Shown here in pieces: positions 1 to 5,421 of a stretch of DNA of 12,072 bases. The notes under the pieces are model-generated. The model saw nothing but the letters and a program-made list of their open reading frames with translations. It searched no databases and was not told the origin of the DNA. Numbering within the stretch: position 1 is the first letter of the stretch; each line of letters starts with the position of its first letter. This DNA comes from JAPLKX01 sp035530195. GTDB taxonomy: Bacteria; Hydrogenedentota; Hydrogenedentia; Hydrogenedentales; SLHB01. Position numbers and translations under genes: made by a program. Location: the NCBI GenBank assembly GCA_035530195.1, contig DATKVG010000123.1, forward strand, positions 1-12,072, written 5' to 3'.

Positions 1-18
1 GGCAAGGGCTTTTTTCAT
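1..18 (-). CDS. 5' end of an unidentified minus-strand gene (partial)
   Basis: Read on the minus strand, an ATG at 18-16 opens a frame beginning Met-Lys-Lys-Ala-Leu-Ala, and a GGAG Shine-Dalgarno (plus positions 27-30) lies 8 nt upstream. A Met-Lys-Lys start is typical of a Sec signal peptide, so the product may be exported. Only six codons are inside the window, so no function can be given. If it is real, the region from 19 to 758 lies between two divergent genes. The call rests on start codon, ribosome site and codon sense only. Confidence 0.4.
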
Positions 19-51
19 CGCGGGCACTCCGTTTTTTGGGGGTTCATCGTA

Positions 52-80
52 ATAGTAGAGGAAAGGGGGCGGAGGCGCAA
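52..80 (-). promoter_or_regulatory. weak sigma-70-like promoter candidate for the leftward gene
   Basis: On the minus strand TTGCGC (plus 75-80) and TACTAT (plus 52-57) are separated by 17 nt. This would start transcription near position 45, giving a leader of about 27 nt before the ATG at 18. The hexamers match consensus at only three and four of six positions, so position and spacing are the main support. Confidence 0.2.
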
Positions 81-88
81 CAACAGAC

Positions 89-115
89 ATAGGACTTATT
101 AGACCGATAGGACTT
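89..115. repeat. degenerate 9-bp tandem repeat
   Basis: Three consecutive 9-bp units are visible: ATAGGACTT (89-97), ATTAGACCG (98-106) and ATAGGACTT (107-115). The first and third are identical and the match continues one base further (A). The tract sits immediately left of the first GC-rich hairpin. It is too short and degenerate to be a CRISPR array. Function unknown. Confidence 0.55.
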
Positions 116-121
116 AAATGA

Positions 122-140
122 CCCCCGGCAGAGCCGGGGG
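122..140. repeat. REP-like hairpin, copy 1
   Basis: CCCCCGGC (122-129), loop AGA, GCCGGGGG (133-140): a perfect 8-bp stem with a 3-nt loop. A second copy with the same stem and loop ACA is at 399-417. No U-run follows, and the site lies between divergent gene starts, so a terminator role is unlikely. The dispersed identical palindromes resemble REP elements mobilised by RAYT transposases. That link is inference, as no transposase is in the window. Confidence 0.6.
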
Positions 141-150
141 CTTATTGTTG

Positions 151-171
151 CCAGCCCCCCAAGGGGGCTGG
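151..171. repeat. GC-rich perfect hairpin (9-bp stem)
   Basis: CCAGCCCCC (151-159) pairs perfectly with GGGGGCTGG (163-171) across a 3-nt loop. It lies 10 nt beyond REP-like copy 1 and is followed by TTCGC, not a U-tract. It is part of a run of four hairpins between 122 and 256. Confidence 0.6.
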
Positions 172-210
172 TTCGCAAACACGGGGCCAACTCCATAACC
201 CGTCAATTTA

Positions 211-226
211 GCCCGCTTCAGCGGGC
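211..226. repeat. hairpin GCCCGC-TTCA-GCGGGC
   Basis: A perfect 6-bp stem with a TTCA tetraloop, preceded by TTTA and followed by TCCTCTTT. The trailing pyrimidine run gives faint intrinsic-terminator character for rightward transcription. However, no rightward gene ends here, so it is listed as a structured repeat. It has the same architecture as the next hairpin (TTTA loop). Confidence 0.5.
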
Positions 227-235
227 TCCTCTTTG

Positions 236-256
236 CACCCTGCTTTAGCAGGGGTG
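236..256. repeat. hairpin CCCTGC-TTTA-GCAGGG
   Basis: A perfect 6-bp stem (238-243 with 248-253) with a TTTA loop. It can be extended by CA/TG at 236-237 and 255-256 if G254 is bulged out. It is the fourth hairpin of the 122-256 run. Confidence 0.5.
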
Positions 257-398
257 GATACGGCATTCTACCCTTCTTATTCCAGCGCGCTTCAACGTGA
301 CTTCTCCAATCGCTTTCAGCGTTCATGACAAACCGACCAGGCAGTGCCATCACCTAATGCCCACCAACCACTGCCGAAAAGGTAAAACCGTTGTGAGT
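257..398. other. intergenic spacer without a supported gene
   Basis: No convincing reading frame, promoter or RNA gene was seen. The only structures are a 7-bp inverted repeat GGCAGTG (340-346) / CACTGCC (369-375) across 22 nt and a small CGCT/AGCG hairpin at 311-321. It probably belongs to the same repeat-rich element as its flanks. Confidence 0.4.
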
Positions 399-417
399 CC
401 CCCGGCACAGCCGGGGG
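399..417. repeat. REP-like hairpin, copy 2
   Basis: CCCCCGGC (399-406), loop ACA, GCCGGGGG (410-417): stem identical to copy 1 at 122-140, differing by one loop base. Flanking GGT (381-383) and ACC (421-423) could lengthen the structure. The two copies, about 280 bp apart, bracket the hairpin-rich block. This is consistent with a REP doublet or a small palindrome-bounded element. Confidence 0.6.
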
Positions 418-431
418 GTTACCTGTGTCTT

Positions 432-447
432 GCTTATAAGCACGTGC
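432..447. promoter_or_regulatory. candidate enhancer (UAS) palindromes upstream of the sigma-54 promoter
   Basis: Two overlapping perfect palindromes, GCTTATAAGC (432-441) and GCACGTGC (440-447), are followed by an imperfect TGCC-N6-GGCA dyad at 454-467. They lie about 125-160 bp upstream of the predicted sigma-54 start. That is the usual range for sites of NtrC-family activators such as the flagellar regulators FleQ, FlrC and FlbD. None matches a known consensus exactly, so the role rests on symmetry and spacing. Confidence 0.3.
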
Positions 448-525
448 AGAAAGTGCCGGGTCGGGCAAGTTTTTCATTATTTCATCTTCTCACGCAGGTG
501 GCGGGTGAGATGTGTACTGGGTTGG

Positions 526-538
526 TATCAAACGTTTT
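526..538 (+). promoter_or_regulatory. IHF-like site
   Basis: TATCAA-ACGT-TTT fits the IHF consensus WATCAANNNNTTR at eight of nine specified positions; the final purine is T. It lies between the candidate enhancer palindromes and the -24 element at 567, where IHF bends DNA at many sigma-54 promoters. The consensus is weak and chance matches are common. Confidence 0.3.
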
Positions 539-565
539 AAGCTCAGAAGCGCGCGCGCGTCGCCG

Positions 566-582
566 TTGGCACAGCTGTTGCA
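566..582 (+). promoter_or_regulatory. sigma-54 (RpoN) -24/-12 promoter of the flagellar operon
   Basis: TTGGCAC at 566-572 is followed, after 5 nt, by TTGCA at 578-582. The essential GG (568-569) and GC (580-581) have the required 12-bp offset, and nearly every consensus base (YTGGCACG-N4-TTGCW) matches; the exception is A for G just after TGGCAC. Transcription should begin near 593, about 165 nt before flgF. RpoN controls middle flagellar genes in many bacteria, so the position fits. A GC-alternating tract at 549-560 lies directly upstream. The promoter needs an ATP-dependent activator not encoded in this window. Confidence 0.8.
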
Positions 583-630
583 CTTCCTCATCAGGCCTGT
601 CTCCCATACAGGTTCATCTTCGTGAGTGGT

Positions 631-666
631 TGGCCCGGGAGTCCGTCGCGGGAATGACCCGGGCCA
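631..666. repeat. 9-bp inverted repeat TGGCCCGGG / CCCGGGCCA
   Basis: Perfect arms at 631-639 and 658-666 are separated by 18 nt. Each arm contains the palindrome CCCGGG, and the left arm plus AG recurs exactly at 713-723. It could act as DNA (operator) or RNA (leader stem). Confidence 0.6.
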
Positions 667-700
667 CCTGAGGTTTGCGCCCCGGGGGGCGTTTGGAAGT

Positions 701-739
701 GCTTTATCCAAATGGCCCGGGAGGGCGTTTGGATAAAGC
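701..739. repeat. 12-bp perfect inverted repeat just before the flgF ribosome site
   Basis: GCTTTATCCAAA (701-712) and TTTGGATAAAGC (728-739) are exact reverse complements around a 15-nt GC-rich loop; a T-G wobble at 700/740 can extend the stem. It ends 7 nt before the AGGAG at 747-751. The right arm lies in a direct repeat: GGGCGTTTGGA occurs at 687-697 and 723-733. Confidence 0.7.
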
Positions 740-758
740 GCGGAACAGGAGAGACGCA

Positions 759-1517
759 TTGCTGAAAGGGTTGTATGCGGCGGCGACGGGCCTGATGGCG
801 CTCGAACAGCGCCAGGCCGTGATCGCCAACAACATCAGCAACGCGTCCACGGCCGGGTTCCGGCGCCAGGAGCCTGTGCAAAAAGGTTTCCGCGGCGTGT
901 TCCTGAACCGGATGGCGCGGCCGGGCGCGTTAGGCCGCAACTCGGCGCCGGGCGGGGGCGCGCTGTTTGTAGAGACCTTCACGGACACGCGGCGCGGAGC
1001 AATCACGACCACTGGCGATCCGCTGACGGTTGCACTTGAGGGCCCGGGGTTCCTGGCGGTCGACACACCGCGCGGCGAACGGTTCACGCGGAGCGGCAAC
1101 CTCGCAATCGACACGGACGGCCAGCTCGCGACGCCGGACGGCTACAAGATCCTGGCCGCGGGCGGGACGCCGTTGAGCGTGGGCGGCGGCAAGCTGTCGA
1201 TCGCCGAGGACGGGATGGTGTACGAAGACGGACAGGAAGCGGGGCAGCTTCGCGTGGTCGAATTCGAGGACGACCACATGCTGACGCGGGAGGGCAAGGG
1301 CCTTTACCGGGCGTCGGACTCGGCGATGGCGCGGTCCGCGGATGCAACCAACACGCGGGTGATCCACGAGGCGCTCGAGATGTCCAACGTCAACCTGCCC
1401 AACGAGATGATCGGGATGATCCTGGGGCTTCGCGCGTACGAGGCCAACCAGAAGTATATCAACACCATTGACGAGACCATGGGCCGCCTGATCGACCAGA
1501 TCGGAATGGGCGGCTGA
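759..1517 (+). CDS. flgF: flagellar basal-body rod protein FlgF
   Basis: Structural subunit of the proximal rod, exported through the flagellar type III apparatus and polymerised in the periplasm. The 252-residue length matches the family (E. coli FlgF 251). The N-terminal rod motif is clear (GLYAAATGL near residues 4-12, then ANNISNASTAGF), and the C-terminal helix carries NVNLPNEMIGMILGLRAYEAN, characteristic of FlgF/FlgG. The TTG start at 759 is chosen because AGGAG (747-751) lies 7 nt upstream and the protein then begins at the conserved rod helix; a TTG at 675 would add 28 unrelated residues encoded by the leader repeats. FlgF rather than FlgG is called because the next gene carries the FlgG-specific segment. 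First gene of the operon, behind the sigma-54 promoter and structured leader. Confidence 0.92.
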   Translation: MLKGLYAAATGLMALEQRQAVIANNISNASTAGFRRQEPVQKGFRGVFLNRMARPGALGRNSAPGGGALFVETFTDTRRGAITTTGDPLTVALEGPGFLAVDTPRGERFTRSGNLAIDTDGQLATPDGYKILAAGGTPLSVGGGKLSIAEDGMVYEDGQEAGQLRVVEFEDDHMLTREGKGLYRASDSAMARSADATNTRVIHEALEMSNVNLPNEMIGMILGLRAYEANQKYINTIDETMGRLIDQIGMGG

Positions 1518-1539
1518 ATATGACGGGGATTGACATCCT

Positions 1540-2331
1540 ATGAACAGGGCACTTTTTACCGCGGCAACGGGGATGATAGCCCAGCAAACGAACATCGACA
1601 CGATCGCCAACAACCTGGCGAACGTGAACACCACTGGGTTCAAAAAGAGCCGCGTGAATTTCCAGGACCTCCTTTACGAAACCCTCAGGCCGGCCGGCAC
1701 CGAAACCGTCGCCGGTACGACCATACCCGAAGGCATCCAAATCGGTCACGGGGTGCGGCCGTCGTCGGTGGCGAAGGTTTTCTCGGGGGGCAACCTGATC
1801 CAGACGGGCAACCCGCTCGACCTCGTGATCGAGGGCGATGGGTTCTTCCAGCTTGAATTGCCGGACGGCACGACCGCCTACACCCGCGACGGGGCGTTCA
1901 AAATGAACCAGGACGGCATGATCATGACGGTCGACGGCTATCCGCTGACGCCTGCAATGAACATTCCGGTCGAGTTCGAGCAGATCTCGGTCGGGTCGGA
2001 CGGGACGGTGTCGGTCCGCGTGCCGGGGAGTTCAACGCCGCAGAACCTGGGCACGCTCACGCTGGTGAGGTTCCCGAACGCCGCGGGCCTCGACTCGCGG
2101 CTCGGCCGCAACCTGCTACTCGAGACGGAAGCCAGCGGCCCGCCTACCGAAGGTCAGCCGGGCCTCGACGGGATCGGCATGATCGAGCAGGGCTTTTTGG
2201 AAAACTCGAACGTGCAGGTGGTCGAGGAAATCATTCACCTGATCATCGCGCAGCGGGCGTACGAAGCCAGTTCAAAAGTGATCCAGGCGTCGGACGAGAT
2301 GTTGCAGCAGGCCAACAACGTGCGCCGATAA
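1540..2331 (+). CDS. flgG: flagellar distal rod protein FlgG
   Basis: Subunit of the distal rod that passes through the P and L rings and joins the hook. Length 263 residues (E. coli 260). The N-terminal motif AQQTNIDTIANNLANVNTTGFKKSR (about residues 14-38) is diagnostic. It is followed by the FlgG-specific stretch ending in PEGIQIGHGVRPSS near residue 70, and by the C-terminal helix SNVQVVEEIIHLIIAQRAYE with the family ending. It starts 22 nt after flgF. No strong Shine-Dalgarno is visible before the ATG, so translational coupling to flgF is likely. The start is fixed by alignment to the conserved N-terminus. Export is through the flagellar apparatus, so no signal peptide is expected or seen. 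Confidence 0.96.
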   Translation: MNRALFTAATGMIAQQTNIDTIANNLANVNTTGFKKSRVNFQDLLYETLRPAGTETVAGTTIPEGIQIGHGVRPSSVAKVFSGGNLIQTGNPLDLVIEGDGFFQLELPDGTTAYTRDGAFKMNQDGMIMTVDGYPLTPAMNIPVEFEQISVGSDGTVSVRVPGSSTPQNLGTLTLVRFPNAAGLDSRLGRNLLLETEASGPPTEGQPGLDGIGMIEQGFLENSNVQVVEEIIHLIIAQRAYEASSKVIQASDEMLQQANNVRR

Positions 2332-2361
2332 TCGGCGTAATGAGCGAGTGAGGTGGATGTG

Positions 2362-3333
2362 GTGAAGACTTGTGCCGGATTGAGCCTGATTATGCTGGCG
2401 GTCGCAGGCGTCGTCACGGCAGCGCCGACGGACGGGGTGGCGCCAGGCGCCGTGGTGGTTTTCCGGGAGGAGGCGTACGTGAAAGGCCCCGTGGTGCGGC
2501 TCGGCGAGATCGCGGAGATCCAGGGTGCGGGCGCGGCGGCGCTGGGTGAGATCGAGATCGTGGCAGCGGCGCAGCCGGGCGCGTCGAAACGGCTGGACGC
2601 AGGGATGGTCACGGCGCGGCTGAGAAACGCGGGGTACGACCGGCTCGAGGTCGAGGTAAAAGGGGCGAAATCGGTCGAGGCGAAAACGCTGCACCAGGAA
2701 ATCGCGCCCGACACGATCGCGGGCGAGTTGCGGGCGTACATCGAGCAGTCGATGCCGTGGGACCCGCTGGTGACCGAAATCGAGGTCGTCGCGCCGCAGC
2801 AGGGCATCGTGGCGCCGGAAGGCGAGGTCGGGTTCAAGTGGCGTCCGTCGCCGGACTATGTGTTTGTCGGCCAGGGCAGCTTCCGGGGATCGGTGACGGT
2901 GGACGGGGCGCCGCTGCGCACCCTGACGTGCAAAGCGACCGTGGAAACGTATGTGAACGTGGTGGTGGCGGTGGCAACGATCCCGCAGGGAAAAATCATT
3001 ATGCCGGGCGATGTCGCCAAAGAGACCCGGCTGCTGTCGACCTTGAAAGAACTCTCGTTTCAGAACCCGTCGGATGTGGCGGGCAGATTCACGGCGCGGA
3101 GTTCGATCGTGCCGGGCCAAGTGATTGACAAGCGGTTGGTGGCGCCGCGCGTGCTGGTGCGGCGCAAGCAGATGGTAGGTGTCGAGATGGCGTCGGGCGC
3201 GCTATACGTGCAGACGCAGGCCCAGGCGCAATCTGACGCCGCCGAAGGAGAGCCGGTGGTTTGCCTGAACGTGAATTCAAGACAGCCGTTCGTGGGAATG
3301 GTCCGCGCGGACGGGATTGTGGTGGTCCAATGA
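2362..3333 (+). CDS. flgA: flagellar P-ring assembly chaperone FlgA
   Basis: Periplasmic chaperone needed for polymerisation of FlgI into the P ring. The N-terminus is a signal peptide (Lys-Thr, then a hydrophobic stretch to VTA-A near residues 18-22). The C-terminal third, from about residue 190, is a SAF/ChapFlgA domain: VAVATIPQGKIIMPGDV, RFTARSSIVPGQVID, then a pair of strands ending VGMVRADGIVVVQ. At 323 residues it is longer than E. coli FlgA (219), the extra length lying in the poorly conserved N-terminal half. GTG at 2362 is preferred because AGGTGG (2351-2356) is 5 nt upstream; GTG at 2353 or 2359 are in-frame alternatives. Its stop overlaps the flgH start (ATGA), which implies coupled translation. 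Confidence 0.88.
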   Translation: MKTCAGLSLIMLAVAGVVTAAPTDGVAPGAVVVFREEAYVKGPVVRLGEIAEIQGAGAAALGEIEIVAAAQPGASKRLDAGMVTARLRNAGYDRLEVEVKGAKSVEAKTLHQEIAPDTIAGELRAYIEQSMPWDPLVTEIEVVAPQQGIVAPEGEVGFKWRPSPDYVFVGQGSFRGSVTVDGAPLRTLTCKATVETYVNVVVAVATIPQGKIIMPGDVAKETRLLSTLKELSFQNPSDVAGRFTARSSIVPGQVIDKRLVAPRVLVRRKQMVGVEMASGALYVQTQAQAQSDAAEGEPVVCLNVNSRQPFVGMVRADGIVVVQ

Positions 3334-3962
3334 AACGCATTTTCTGGGTAATTCTGGCGGTGCTGGCGGCCATGTTGCCGGCGTGGGGCGACTCGCTGCT
3401 GCGGCGGGATGTGACGGTGCGCGAAACGTTGATCGCGAAACGGGCCGATTACGTTCCCGGCGACATTATCACGGTGCTCGTGCAGGAAAAGCTGGATTCG
3501 TCGATCAACTCCGACACCAACACCAAAAAAGAGTCGGACGTCGAATCCCAGGCCGAGGCGTCGGCCAACGAATTCCTGGTTGGGGAAAGGCCGAACGGCT
3601 TCACGTTTATGAAAAAAGAAAACCTGCCCAACTGGCAGATCGAGGCCAAAAACGAGCAAAAAGCCCGCGGACAGACGCGCCGAAAAAGCGAACTCGAGAC
3701 GACGGTCCCGTGCATGGTGACGGCCGTGCTCGAAAACGGCAACCTGATGATCGAAGGCAACAGGGTAGTCAGTATCAACCGCGAGGACAACCGGCTGTTA
3801 GTGAGCGGCGTTATCCGGCCGCGGGACATTTCCCCGGCCAACACGATCAAGTCGGACCAGGTAGCCAATGCCCAGATTCTCCTGAAAGGCCGGGGTCCGT
3901 TGTGGAACAACCAGCGTCGGGGGCTGGTCACGCGGTTTCTTGACTGGGTATCGCCGTATTGA
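3330..3962 (+). CDS. flgH: flagellar L-ring protein FlgH
   Basis: Forms the L ring around the distal rod in the outer membrane. The 210-residue product contains the family core GDIITVLVQEKLDSS (about 44-58), VLENGNLMIEGNRVVSIN (133-150), VSGVIRPRDISPANTIKSDQVANA (158-181) and the terminal LDWVSPY. The signal sequence MKRIFWVILAVLAAMLPAWG ends in a signal-peptidase-I-like AWG-D. Unusually there is no lipobox cysteine, although E. coli FlgH is a lipoprotein; the only cysteine is at residue 128. The ATG at 3330 overlaps the flgA stop, with GGTGG 4 nt before it. Outer-membrane anchoring may depend on protein contacts alone. Confidence 0.94.
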   Translation: MKRIFWVILAVLAAMLPAWGDSLLRRDVTVRETLIAKRADYVPGDIITVLVQEKLDSSINSDTNTKKESDVESQAEASANEFLVGERPNGFTFMKKENLPNWQIEAKNEQKARGQTRRKSELETTVPCMVTAVLENGNLMIEGNRVVSINREDNRLLVSGVIRPRDISPANTIKSDQVANAQILLKGRGPLWNNQRRGLVTRFLDWVSPY

Positions 3963-3969
3963 GGACGTG

Positions 3970-5079
3970 ATGCACGCATCAAAACACCTAAAATGGGCTT
4001 GTTTTGGCGTGGCCGCGGCAATGCTTTTCAGCGGGGCCGCGGTCGCGGCGCGCATCAAAGACCTGTGCGAGATCCAGGGCGCCCGGGGCAACATGCTGAT
4101 CGGCACGGGCATCGTGGTGGGCCTTGCAGGGACGGGCGACAAGAACCCGGCGGCCGTGATCGCGCAGCAGCGTGTGCTCGAGCGGCTAGGCATCGCCGTG
4201 GACGACCTGCGCGAGTTGAAATCGGACAACGCGGCCGTGGTGACGGTGACGGCGGAGTTGCCGGCCTTTGCCAAAGAGGGCACGCGCATCGACGTGATCG
4301 TGGACTCGTTGTACAACTGCAAGAGCCTCGAGGGAGGCACCCTGCTCGAGACGCACCTGGGCGGGCCGGGCGGCGACGAGACGGTGTACGCGGTGGCGCA
4401 GGGACCGTTGTCGATCGGCGGGTTCAACGCGGCAGCGGGCGGCGCGAGCATCCGGAAGAACCACGCAACGGCGGCGCGGATTCCGATGGGGGCGTACATC
4501 GAGCGGGAGGCGCCTTCAACCATCACGGACGGCGAGCGAATGATGCTGCTGCTGAAGCGGCCCGATTTCGCGACGGCCAACAATATCCAGGAGGCGATCA
4601 ACTCGAAACTGGAGCCGGGGACAGCGTCGGCGTACGGCGCGGGTTCGGTGAACGTGATCATTCCCGAGGAGTGGCGGGGCGACCTCGTGTCGTTTATCGC
4701 GTCGATCCAGGCCATAGACGTGGCGAGCGACGTGGAATCCCGCGTGATCATCAACGAACGGACAGGGACCATCATCGTGGGCGGGCAAGTAATGATCAAA
4801 CCATGCCAGATCGCCCACGGCAATCTGACCATCAAAATCTCGCCGATTCCCCTGGTTTCGCAGCCGCCACCGCTCAGCGGTGGCGAGACGGTCGCGGCGA
4901 TGGTGCCGCGGCTGAACGTGACGGAGGAAGAAGCGTTCCTGATGCCGGTGCAGGGGACGTCGGCGGGCGAGGTGGCCGAGGCGCTCAACAAGCTGAAGGT
5001 GACGCCGCGCGACATGATCTCGATTTTCCAGGCGTTGCGCGAGGCGGGCGCGCTCGAAGCCAACCTGGAGATCATGTGA
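3970..5079 (+). CDS. flgI: flagellar P-ring protein FlgI
   Basis: Forms the P ring (rod bushing) in the peptidoglycan layer. Length 369 residues (E. coli 365). A Sec signal peptide is visible (residues 1-26, ending AVA). It is followed by the conserved IKDLCEIQGARGNMLIGTGIVVGLAGTGD, then RVIINERTGTIIVGG in the centre, and the classic C-terminus TPRDMISIFQALREAGALEANLEIM. The ATG at 3970 is chosen because GAGG (3961-3964) lies 5 nt upstream; a GTG at 3967 is the in-frame alternative. It follows flgH by 7 nt and its stop overlaps the flgJ start by one base. Confidence 0.97.
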   Translation: MHASKHLKWACFGVAAAMLFSGAAVAARIKDLCEIQGARGNMLIGTGIVVGLAGTGDKNPAAVIAQQRVLERLGIAVDDLRELKSDNAAVVTVTAELPAFAKEGTRIDVIVDSLYNCKSLEGGTLLETHLGGPGGDETVYAVAQGPLSIGGFNAAAGGASIRKNHATAARIPMGAYIEREAPSTITDGERMMLLLKRPDFATANNIQEAINSKLEPGTASAYGAGSVNVIIPEEWRGDLVSFIASIQAIDVASDVESRVIINERTGTIIVGGQVMIKPCQIAHGNLTIKISPIPLVSQPPPLSGGETVAAMVPRLNVTEEEAFLMPVQGTSAGEVAEALNKLKVTPRDMISIFQALREAGALEANLEIM

Positions 5080-5363
5080 TGTTGTACGTGAACCCGGTCA
5101 GCCCGCTGCTTAACCTGACGACTGGCGAAAACGAGGCGAAGAGAACGGCCGCGCTGCAGGAGTTCGAGCACCTGTTCCTGTACAGCCTGCTGCGCGAGAT
5201 GCACCAGTCGGTTTCCGTGACGGGTGAGAAAAAAGGACAGGAGATGCAGCTTTTTGAAGAGATGCTTGACGACGCGCTCGCCGGCGAGATGGCGCGCAGC
5301 GGGCAGGTAGGGATAGCACGTCAGATCGAACAGCAATTGACGGCGCCGCGGGTTCGCGGTTAA
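5079..5363 (+). CDS. flgJ: rod-binding protein, FlgJ N-terminal domain type
   Basis: A 94-residue single-domain protein matching the rod-binding (Rod-binding/FlgJ-N) family. The signature is AALQEFEHLFLYSLLREMHQS at about residues 24-44, followed by a basic/acidic helix (FEEMLDDALAGEMA) and QIEQQLTA. FlgJ caps and assembles the rod in the periplasm. The peptidoglycan hydrolase half found in enterobacterial FlgJ (about 313 residues) is absent, as in many other phyla. A separate hydrolase would then be needed to open the cell wall. The ATG overlaps the flgI stop (TGATG), with GGAG (5067-5070) 8 nt upstream. Confidence 0.88.
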   Translation: MLYVNPVSPLLNLTTGENEAKRTAALQEFEHLFLYSLLREMHQSVSVTGEKKGQEMQLFEEMLDDALAGEMARSGQVGIARQIEQQLTAPRVRG

Positions 5364-5421
5364 GAGGCCGGGGCGATTTGCCGATAAGACAATCGAGGCG
5401 CGCCACGCGCGAGGAGGCATG

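Larger units (their letters stand above)
593..758 (+). promoter_or_regulatory. structured 5' leader of flgF (candidate RNA switch)
   Basis: The predicted transcript from about 593 carries several exact complementary segments: 596-600 with 608-612 (5 bp), 631-639 with 658-666 (9 bp, TGGCCCGGG/CCCGGGCCA), 692-697 with 707-712 (6 bp) and 701-712 with 728-739 (12 bp). TGGCCCGGGAG is repeated at 713-723, so 658-666 can pair with 713-721 instead. Segment 707-712 likewise has two partners. These pairings define two exclusive folds. The loop of the first hairpin (within 598-604) is complementary to the ribosome-binding site at 748-754. No U-tract is present, so control would more likely be of translation or RNA stability than intrinsic termination. 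Ligand and function unknown. Confidence 0.4.

Noticed and set aside
211..226. Intrinsic terminator
   Set aside because: No rightward gene ends upstream, and the following TCCTCTTT is not a continuous U-tract.
89..256. CRISPR-like array
   Set aside because: The repeats are 9 bp or single hairpins of different sequence; there are no regular spacers and no cas genes.
114..353. A 79-codon minus-strand frame across the hairpin cluster
   Set aside because: It is composed of the palindromic repeats, with no Shine-Dalgarno and no recognisable domain.
297..671. A 124-codon open frame on the plus strand in the left intergenic region
   Set aside because: It runs through the hairpins, the sigma-54 promoter and the leader repeats, has no ribosome site and no protein-like pattern. 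Much of its translation is simply the repeats.
712..765. A 17-codon leader-peptide frame overlapping the flgF start, and a 5-codon frame at 654-671
   Set aside because: Neither has a convincing ribosome site or runs of regulatory codons; both follow from the repeat sequence. They could be revisited if ribosome profiling is available.
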